From: Elysia marginata
Taxonomy: Eukaryota > Mollusca > Gastropoda > Plakobranchidae
Direction of reading: 5' to 3'
NCBI GenBank assembly: GCA_019649035.1
Contig: BMAT01008679.1
Location: 155,194 to 193,409 of the forward strand
DNA: 38,216 nt
Within the stretch, counting starts at the first letter, position 1. Every line of letters starts with the position of its first letter. Position numbers and translations under genes: made by a program. Positions 32,101 to 38,216 of the stretch are shown in pieces. A model generated the notes under the pieces. It saw only the letters and a program-made list of their open reading frames with translations. It had not been told where the DNA came from and did no database searches.

Positions 32101-34364
32101 AAACTTTTCATCTCAATCTCTCCTAGAAAACCATTACTGGTGACTACCAGCCAAGCTGGGTAAAGTTCAAATATGGAGCTTGGTACCTGAATCCTCGAAC
32201 CTGGAAGAAGATGGACTATAACGAGCCACTTACCGATCCAAAGCAATTGAAAGAGCATGAGATGTCAGAGGCAAAGAAGAAAAGCAATGAGCTTGTAAGA
32301 ATTATTTAAATTTAAGTTTGCATACAAAGTTTTGTTTGCATAAAGATAGATAGCCTTCTATCGAAACACCCTTCAGAATATGGCTTCTGTTATAGTAATA
32401 GGTATATACAAAACATCAGCGGCATTTCATTAGTAATTTTTTTTTCTCTTGTTGTTTTGCAGTTTTCAAGGTTCACATATTGTTTTCAAAATATTGCCCT
32501 CCAAATCAGCAATACTTATTTCAGTAGAGCCGATTTATAGTCATCACAATTATAGACAAAGACGTCCCCAAAAAGAAGCTTTCATTTTGAAAAGTGGTAA
32601 ACTTCTTTTCCGCTTGTTTTGACCTCATGTTCATTTTTGCAAAGTAATCAGCAATATTTATTTTAGAAGGCCTAGCCTATATCCAACACTGGAGATTCCT
32701 CAAGAGGGCCTTCTTTCAATCTCAAATTCTCTCTATTAACTGTTTTAAAGCTACGTCTGCTAAATTGCTGCTTTAGTTTAAAACTTTATGTTATTTTTTT
32801 TTCCAGGATTGACATGCACTCCTTAAAAAGGGATTCTGTTTCATTTTCACCCCTTCTCTGTACAGCACCTTCATTTTTATCTCTTGCCTTACTTAACCCC
32901 TAAACTGTTTTTTACATTTATTTAGTAGCATGCCCCCAAGACTCTATAGTTGTTGCTCCTGCCTTAAAAGTTGCATCTTTCATTCATGATGCTGGAAGGT
33001 TTAGCCAGTTTTAAAAATCAGAATTTCTGATTATTGTCTCTTTCTCTTTATTTTAGCCTACCATTTATGAAATTTATCAGCCTGAGCATAGCATTTTGAT
33101 ATTTTAATTTAGAATTGTTTTTACTTTAGATGAAGGATCAGATGTAGGCTGTTACTGTGATTTCTTATTTGCATTCATGGTAATAATTTTTTAAAGTCAC
33201 TACATTTAATTGAGGAATGTCAAATCTCCTTTTTTTTCTTCTTTTTTTTCAAAGTTTTTATCTATTGGAAGATTATCAGTTGTGTGTAATTATTGTTCTC
33301 TATCTATTATTGAAACAAGAGTAACTATTGCACAACTCGGATCTATGACATTTATTTAATATGGGATGTATGCTCGCCTAATTTTGTGGTTTTGAAAAAA
33401 AATCATTTGGCATCCCTGTTAACTAAAAGTAATGGAAGCAGGTTTCAATAGACATTAATTGTTTTTGCATGCTCAATGGATCAATTTGTATTTTTCTTTT
33501 TCTTCTAAAGAACCAAGAATTGTCAAACATGCATGCATCAAAGGCTTTTGCTGATTTTATTGGCAAAAAAGGCACAAGGCGGCCAGAGGTATGATTGTTT
33601 TGGGGTTAGGTAGCTTTTTCTGTGTTTCGTCTTTTGTTTGCACAGAACTTGATAAAATAAATGAATTTCACACCTTTGAATAGTGTAACCTTGCTTTAAA
33701 TTTTAACAAAATTTAAACATAAAAAACATTTCAAAGCAGATAACTTCTTTTTATTTTTAATTTCAAAATCTTTAGAAACATGGTGAAAATTATTCTAAAT
33801 GTGTAATTTCTTACATTTTACTCAACTCTTTATAGTTTGGTGTAATCATATTTGAGACATGTATAAAATAACATAAGATTGCTGCCGATTGCTGACAATG
33901 TATGGCTTAACTTTTGCCATATTTGGTTTGTCAGGTTATATCGATACAAAGGTCACATACATATTTTTATGTTTCATTTGGAAAAAAAGGAAATTTTGAC
34001 CATTTTCAGATGAGATTAGATTGGTATGTGCAATTGACAGTTTTAAAAGATTTAAAACTGTTGGTTTACTGTTTAATTAATAACAACTTAAATGTTAGGT
34101 CAATTTGCCTTGATAAATTGGTCTTTTTTCCTAAGGTGTTTCTGAAAAAGTATATTGTATATAATTGATCACTATTGTAAATCTAAATATTCCAAAAGAT
34201 TGCATAAGAACTTTTCTTCTCCATCTTAGTTTTTGGTGGAAGTGGCAGAGATACAGAAGAAGCAGGCGGAGGAGGAGCAAAGAAGACTGGCAACTGAGGC
34301 AATGGCCAAGAACAAGAAGACAGGTGCATCCGCCAAGCCTGAGGTGGCAGCAGCATCGTCTTAA
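23052..34364 (+). CDS. FAM47E: FAM47E-like protein, 10 exons, 460 aa, complete
   Basis: Coding exons: 23052-23122, 26068-26224, 27118-27339, 29421-29584, 29969-30128, 30597-30679, 31435-31579, 32127-32294, 33511-33588, 34230-34364. All introns are GT-AG and all phases close, giving 460 residues and a TAA. The start has G at -3 and +4, with an in-frame TAA two codons upstream. Motifs shared in order with human FAM47E: GLDDFRDGLPP (57-67), HPLALYPHLED (135-145), LFEDIVDLLDP (151-161), YETKPALSVP (287-296), ELTNVPQELRL (301-311), WVKFKYGAWYLNPRTWKK (345-362) with EPLTDP, and HASKAFADFIGKKGTRRPEFL (398-418). A Lys-rich stretch (about 224-243) and a charged coiled-coil plus Ala-rich tail (420-460) look lineage-specific. 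Human FAM47E has been reported to act with PRMT5; the ancestral role is not settled. No signal peptide or membrane segment. It shares its promoter with WDR19. Confidence 0.93.
23738..24050 (+). mobile_element. tRNA-derived SINE with conserved central domain
   Basis: A tRNA-like head has an A-box-like agaatggttatatcacg and a perfect B box GGTTCAATTCC at 23801-23811. It is followed by an unrelated body. The body segment near 23850-23892 (ccccagtccacccacctgtaaaa then agggcacc) resembles the shared central domain of widespread metazoan SINE superfamilies. Sits in FAM47E-like intron 1, same strand as the gene. Confidence 0.6.
24128..24325 (-). repeat. Unclassified interspersed repeat with (GATT)n tail
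   Basis: GATT units at 24128-24140 are followed by a 185-bp G+C-richer stretch that ends sharply near 24325. In reverse orientation this looks like a SINE or MITE body ending in a (CAAT)n tail. No B box was seen, so the class is unknown. Confidence 0.4.
25440..25660 (+). mobile_element. Possible LINE reverse-transcriptase tail remnant
   Basis: A plus-strand frame reads EWAGHIMRHWATS, a stop, then IMAAKSNKFR. WAGHIMR is the recurrent motif near the end of many non-LTR retrotransposon reverse transcriptases. The preceding bases give KIER-like fragments in shifted frames. Short and broken. Confidence 0.35.
26068..26224 (+). CDS. FAM47E: FAM47E-like exon 2
   Basis: Residues 24-76. YKERLNTKYIKQLKPGERIN, then NWVFMKDGLDDFRDGLPP, the N-terminal family motif. 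Acceptor tttttttcaaag, donor AAG|gtgaat. Confidence 0.94.
26363..26377. repeat. Poly-G run (15)
   Basis: Fifteen consecutive G bases in FAM47E-like intron 2, a likely length-variable site. On the plus-strand transcript it could form stacked G structure. Confidence 0.9.
27118..27339 (+). CDS. FAM47E: FAM47E-like exon 3
   Basis: Residues 77-150, including KKRLSKFQTYLSNSTPQQQQ, RRDYITEVEQGLLKHPLALY and PHLEDSVIPE. Matches the human block that ends HPLALYLNLEEAMPIE. Donor GAG|gtatta. Confidence 0.95.
27340..29420 (+). other. FAM47E-like intron 3 (2.1 kb)
   Basis: AT-rich, with no repeat family, RNA gene or missed exon recognised. Exons 3 and 4 join in phase 0. Confidence 0.6.
29421..29584 (+). 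CDS. FAM47E: FAM47E-like exon 4
   Basis: Residues 151-204, LFEDIVDLLDPQFNIQDLHE then ELDEQADLYSLDGPPRSGFS. Acceptor tttctttcag, donor GG|gtattg. Confidence 0.93.
29969..30128 (+). CDS. FAM47E: FAM47E-like exon 5
   Basis: Residues 205-258. NIDEIVSNQKRNPYRWLPRK is followed by a lysine-rich stretch and then EEEHIKKVTQ. Acceptor atgaattag, donor CAG|gtaaat. The basic stretch could be a nuclear localisation or microtubule-binding segment (inference). Confidence 0.9.
30597..30679 (+). CDS. FAM47E: FAM47E-like exon 6
   Basis: Residues 259-285, EFCDWVADLGGESNNIEEST then ITSLFAS. Acceptor attttataag, donor GG|gtaagt. Confidence 0.9.
31366..31471 (+). repeat. Perfect 52-bp tandem duplication across the exon 7 acceptor
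   Basis: Copies at 31366-31417 and 31418-31469 are identical, and identity continues two bases into the next unit. Each copy carries the end of the polypyrimidine tract, the ...ttattcag acceptor and the first 35 bp of exon 7. 52 is not a multiple of three, so only the second acceptor gives the full open frame. Confidence 0.95.
31435..31579 (+). CDS. FAM47E: FAM47E-like exon 7 (second of two duplicated acceptors)
   Basis: Residues 286-334, YETKPALSVPIHVVELTNVP then QELRLSAAVPPPAPVATKPT. The acceptor ttattcag at 31434 keeps the frame open. The identical acceptor 52 bp upstream leads to a stop after about 17 residues unless a second splice is made. Donor AAA|gtatgc. Confidence 0.9.
32127..32294 (+). 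CDS. FAM47E: FAM47E-like exon 8
   Basis: Residues 335-390. TGDYQPSWVKFKYGAWYLNP then RTWKKMDYNEPLTDPKQ, the most conserved FAM47E block (human KPKWVKMRYGAWYLNPKLWK). Acceptor tctcctag, donor CTT|gtaaga. Confidence 0.96.
33511..33588 (+). CDS. FAM47E: FAM47E-like exon 9
   Basis: Residues 391-416, NQELSNMHASKAFADFIGKK then GTRRPE. Compare human ADLHGTVAFKDFILSRGYRT. Acceptor tcttctaaag, donor GAG|gtatga. Confidence 0.93.
34230..34364 (+). CDS. FAM47E: FAM47E-like exon 10 (end)
   Basis: Residues 417-460 and TAA. FLVEVAEIQKKQAEEEQRRL is a likely coiled coil, then AMAKNKKTGASAKPEVAAAS, an Ala/Lys-rich tail. Acceptor ctccatcttag. Not shared with human FAM47E beyond FL. Confidence 0.92.
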   Translation, partial: FLVEVAEIQKKQAEEEQRRLATEAMAKNKKTGASAKPEVAAASS

Positions 34365-34522
34365 AGTCGAGGTCTGCTGAGAGTTTGTTTTTATCAGTGG
34401 TGTTCATGATTTGGAAACTTTTGCGCCTTGGAAAAAAAAACGATTTTATGAACTAAACATGCTTGATTGTGTTATTCAAATTTAAGAAGATGGCAAATGT
34501 AAGGTTAAGCAATCTTCATAAT

Positions 34523-34532
34523 AATAAATAAA
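34523..34532 (+). terminator. Poly(A) signal of the FAM47E-like gene
   Basis: Two overlapping AATAAA hexamers lie about 160 bp after the stop codon. They are followed within 10-30 bp by a GT-rich stretch (ttttgtgttatattctggtg) of the kind that recruits cleavage stimulation factor. Predicts a 3'UTR of about 180-190 nt. Confidence 0.7.
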
Positions 34533-34706
34533 TGCTTTTGTGTTATATTCTGGTGTGCAGGTTTGTCAGGAAATAGTTGAGATAATAAAGGTGAATGAGC
34601 TTCAAGCAAATTAATCAATGTTGCCTGACTTTCATGCTCAGTAGCCAAGATTAAGCCAGTGCTCATTGTGAACTTTTTATCATACTCAGATTTTTTTGTT
34701 TATTTG

Positions 34707-35016
34707 ATGCTGTAAGAATCCCTGCAAGTGAATTTGTATTTGTTCAAACTGTGTGCTTATAAGACTTTAAAATTTTCCTCATGCTGTGAGAATCCCTGCA
34801 AGTATATTTGAATTTGTTCAAATTGTGTGCTTATAAGACTTCAGCACAAAATTTCCCTCATGCTGTGAGGACCCCTGCAAGTAAACTTGTATTTGTTCAA
34901 CTCTTATGCTAGTAAGATTTCAGCACAAAATTTTCCTGATGCTGTGAGAATCCATGAAGTAAATTTGTATTTGTTCAATTTTTATGCTAGCAAGACTTAA
35001 GTGAAAAATTTTCGTG
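34707..35016. repeat. Four-unit minisatellite, 74-79 bp period
   Basis: Units begin at 34707, 34781, 34860 and 34939 with atgctgt(g/a)ag. They share ccctgcaagt, tttgtatttgttcaa and gcttataagact-like blocks, with about 10-25 percent divergence. Just past the FAM47E-like poly(A) signal. Confidence 0.9.
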
Positions 35017-38000
35017 ATGGCTTGCTGGGCTAATCCATGTTACTAATTTAAATTATCTTTCTTTTTCCCTAAATAGTGTAATCATACTAGCTGATGCACA
35101 GGGCTTTTGATAATGATATGCTTTGCCTTTGCTGCACTTGCTTTAATCCAATATATCATTGAGTCACGTTAAGGGGAGAAAGTGTGTCTGATGAATAAGA
35201 CAGGCCTATAGTCAAGTCCAGATAACTCAATCCAGGATGATTCAAATTCTTGTTTCATTGAAATAATCTTTGTAATACTGATGTTATTCCTTTTTTCATA
35301 AAATAAACCTATAAGTCAAAATGGGGATTATTCAAAGTTAAGCTTTGTTCCTATGGGTTTCTATATATCTGGACTGGACTGTAATACAAATGAAATGAGT
35401 ACAAAATAATGCCACATTTTCAGCTGTAACTGTCTTTCCAAGGTCATTGAAAAAATTTTGCTTCAAGCTTAATGAAAAATTTGAGCAGAAAAATGAATGT
35501 AAAATACATTATTTTGAGGATTCTGGAAATTATTTAAACTGGACCATGAAGCAATTTATTCTCGGCTATAAATGCTGTATGTGTGTGTAAAACATAATTA
35601 AGTGCGATTTCTCTTTGACCTATTAAAATGGGCTCATTGAGTTTGTAGACACTTGCAAACAGTATTTTGAACAAATATCATATGTTTTTTGTCCATGAAA
35701 TTGTTTTATAATTGTAAATGAGAGGGAGTATGAACAAAGATGGTGATCTAATATTTCTGTTATACTTTTGTGTTGGTTTCAGTTGAAAATGAAGATTTTT
35801 AAACTTTTTTTTAATATTGACCTAAAAAAAGCTTTGCTGCTGGCAAAGTTAAATGCATTTTCTCACTCAATAAATTAATAAAAAAACATGAGTCTGTTAC
35901 CTAGTTTACATGGCTCTCCTTTATTTGTTTACTATGGGCCTAGACAATTTTCAGAGACTGAACAGGTTCAAGTTAAAACTCTTGCTTTGATATTTTTTAA
36001 GCTTGAAACCAGTAAATTATAATGTGGGCTGTAATATTCTCTCTCCATGTTTTTAATTTATAAGTATTTCCTTATTTTACGAGGTCCTACAAATTATTTG
36101 AGAATATATCTTAAAATATGGGAAAGTTTTGTTCAAAGTTGATCATAATATATGTCGGGTATTGATGAAATTTTCTCTATATATTATGCTCAAAGCAAAC
36201 AAAAGCTCTTTAAACTTTGTATTGATCTTTGCCCTTGTCACTGATGAATGAAAAATTGTTTACCTCAATCTCACAAGTTTTTATACTTTATCAAAAATGA
36301 ATTTTTATTAATAAAATTTATCATATTGAAACTTTAGTTGGTTTCTTCACTATGCAGGATATTATTTGGTAAGTCCACTTAACCAAGTTTCTTAACAGCA
36401 TCTTTAACAATATACAGATATTTTTTTGCAGAGGTTTTACAAGTTGTGCAAAAAAGTTCACATTTTGAGGAGTGATCTTATTTGGTTTTCGTATGAAATG
36501 AAGTTGGGTCGTTGTTTTTTTCTGCACATGGTGCCGTTCACCATGGATATGGAAAAGAGGGCAACAAGACATTACCATTGGCTGTTGAAGGCTTCACCAC
36601 CGGCAGTGATAGGGTCTATAGTTGGAATGTCTCGCTTATTATGAATATTAAAGATCATTTATTGCTATGTAATTGGCAATGTTAGTTGCTGCTGCTTTTT
36701 AGGTTTATCTATAGCAATAAAAAATTCCAAATATTATTTTCAAAAGTCATCACACATTTAAGTTTGGCTGTCATGTATGAGATGTTAAAGTTGATAAAGG
36801 TAGTCACACAAAAAAAATTTGAAATGGATATAATAAATAAAAATAATACAACAAAGCCATGTTAAAGTTCCTCATTTTTGTTATTTGATATCGGACTCAT
36901 TCATGGTCCTAAGATCTAGACATTCTGATATTGATTAAAAGGTAATGCTGTTAGGTGAATTATCCAGGTCTTAACTATACTTCCATTTTTACTCATAGTC
37001 AACAATCCTTTAAAAGAAAAGAATGTAATGGAAGGAGAGTTTAAATAATTTTGTACTATCATAGGCTACATCCCTAATTTGGTCATCTACCACTTAAAAG
37101 TAACAAACAACTTTTCTCTTTTTTCTATATAAATATACTAAAAAACAATGTTCGAAGTAGAAACTGTTGGGGTTTTTTTTTTATATAAAAAGCAGACTCT
37201 TTCAAAACTAAGAGTTTTGTATTGCTATAAAAGTAAAACTGCATTATACATTTTTTTCACTTGTACATTTACTTTTATTTTAACCATATAATTCCTAGTA
37301 AAGAATCTGATTCCCATGCACACAGCACTGGGTTAGGCCTCTGATTTTATACGTGTATTTGATTTTGTCTTAAGTTATCAAGTTGAAAATATTGCATCTA
37401 ATCTTTATCAGCAGACATCCTGACTAAGCATCTTTTGCATGAGGGTACGTGAAGTTGAGCTGACTTTCTAAATTTATCAATCAAAAGTCATAAAATTCAA
37501 AACTGATAACACCCCAAGTATCAAATCAAACTCCATTATAAGCATTCTAAGGAAGGCATTGTGATCATTGTGTACACATATTATAATATTCAACCAAAAT
37601 TTCTCATAAACATCACACATATTCAACGGACTGTGACCCTTTCAAAGTTCGGTAATCAACGATCAAGCATGCTGTAATATGCTATATGCCTCGGTTTAAA
37701 TAAACAGACCTAAACAGGTTTAATCAGTATAGGCCTACATTCTGTCCAAAATTGGTGTGAGATAAAAATCGCTAATAAGTAATTCCCTTCACCATAGACC
37801 AAAAATTATGTAAAGTCAAGATATCATTGAGTTTATCATTGATAAGGTCTATCATTGAGCTCTGCTCTTGATTTCGTGCTTACACTGCAAAATTGAAAGG
37901 GAAGCAGACATAAAGTAGGAAGTAGGAAAAAAAAGTGTAATATTTTCAACAACTCAATACATGTAGTTTTAAATTACTGGTATTAAACTGCACTTTCTAC

Positions 38001-38182
38001 TGTTGTGGTAAAAATATTTGTATATTTTCCAAAACTTAGGCCTACTGGGTTTCTTTCTCTGTTATTCTCATATTACACGAAGGTCGAAGGTGCACTTTCA
38101 TACAGGAATTTTGTTTCAAACTTATGCTTGCAAATTTAACAACTTACACAATTAATATTAAATTCCTACATCTTTACCGGTC

Positions 38183-38186
<4 letters not shown>
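35017..38186. other. Downstream AT-rich sequence, no recognisable gene
   Basis: No exon chain or family motif found on either strand. Further AATAAA hexamers occur (for example near 35868) and could serve longer 3' ends. A small minus-strand ORF at 36572-36658 is noted separately. Confidence 0.55.

Positions 38187-38213
<27 letters not shown>
38187..38213. repeat. (TC)n microsatellite at right edge
   Basis: About 13 TC units running to the window end. It may continue outside. Confidence 0.92.
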
Positions 38214-38216
38214 GTC

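Overview
This is a piece of an animal nuclear genome. It is AT-rich and consists of two intron-rich genes arranged head to head, plus repeats. Every coding block is bounded by GT...AG introns, and reading frame and phase hold across every junction checked. The proteins match a ciliary intraflagellar-transport subunit and a FAM47-family protein. The genome also carries non-LTR retrotransposon, piggyBac-type and tRNA-derived SINE debris. This suggests a ciliated invertebrate, most likely a lophotrochozoan such as a mollusc. The species assignment is inference only; nothing in the window fixes it.

Left and centre (about 0.8-22.4 kb, minus strand): 27 consecutive coding exons of WDR19/IFT144, an IFT-A complex subunit. 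They give about 1,005 residues running from the initiator methionine through the WD40 region and into the TPR-like solenoid. The remaining C-terminal quarter, including the zinc-ribbon end known in the family, lies off the left edge. Its introns hold a piggyBac transposase fragment at the left edge, a short TTAA-flanked inverted-repeat element (3.1-3.5 kb), a five-unit tandem repeat (8.0-8.3 kb), a diverged inverted-repeat pair (12.7/13.2 kb), a dead RTE-like LINE tail that almost touches exon 9 (15.5-16.06 kb), and microsatellites.

Middle (about 22.4-23.05 kb): a roughly 640-bp bidirectional promoter. It holds a perfect RFX X-box (GTTGCTATGACAAC), an NRF1-like site, an ETS-like site and a forkhead site. 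RFX and FOXJ-type forkhead factors are the established regulators of ciliary genes.

Right (23.05-34.54 kb, plus strand): a complete ten-exon FAM47E-like gene encoding 460 residues. A perfect 52-bp tandem duplication straddles the acceptor of its exon 7. A poly(A) signal follows the stop codon by about 160 bp. Downstream (34.6-38.2 kb) there is a four-unit minisatellite and no recognisable gene.

Working together: IFT144 is a ciliary retrograde-transport and membrane-cargo protein. The shared promoter with an X-box predicts that the FAM47E-like gene is co-expressed with it in ciliated or flagellated cells. FAM47E proteins are not usually described as ciliary, so this is the most interesting hypothesis in the window.
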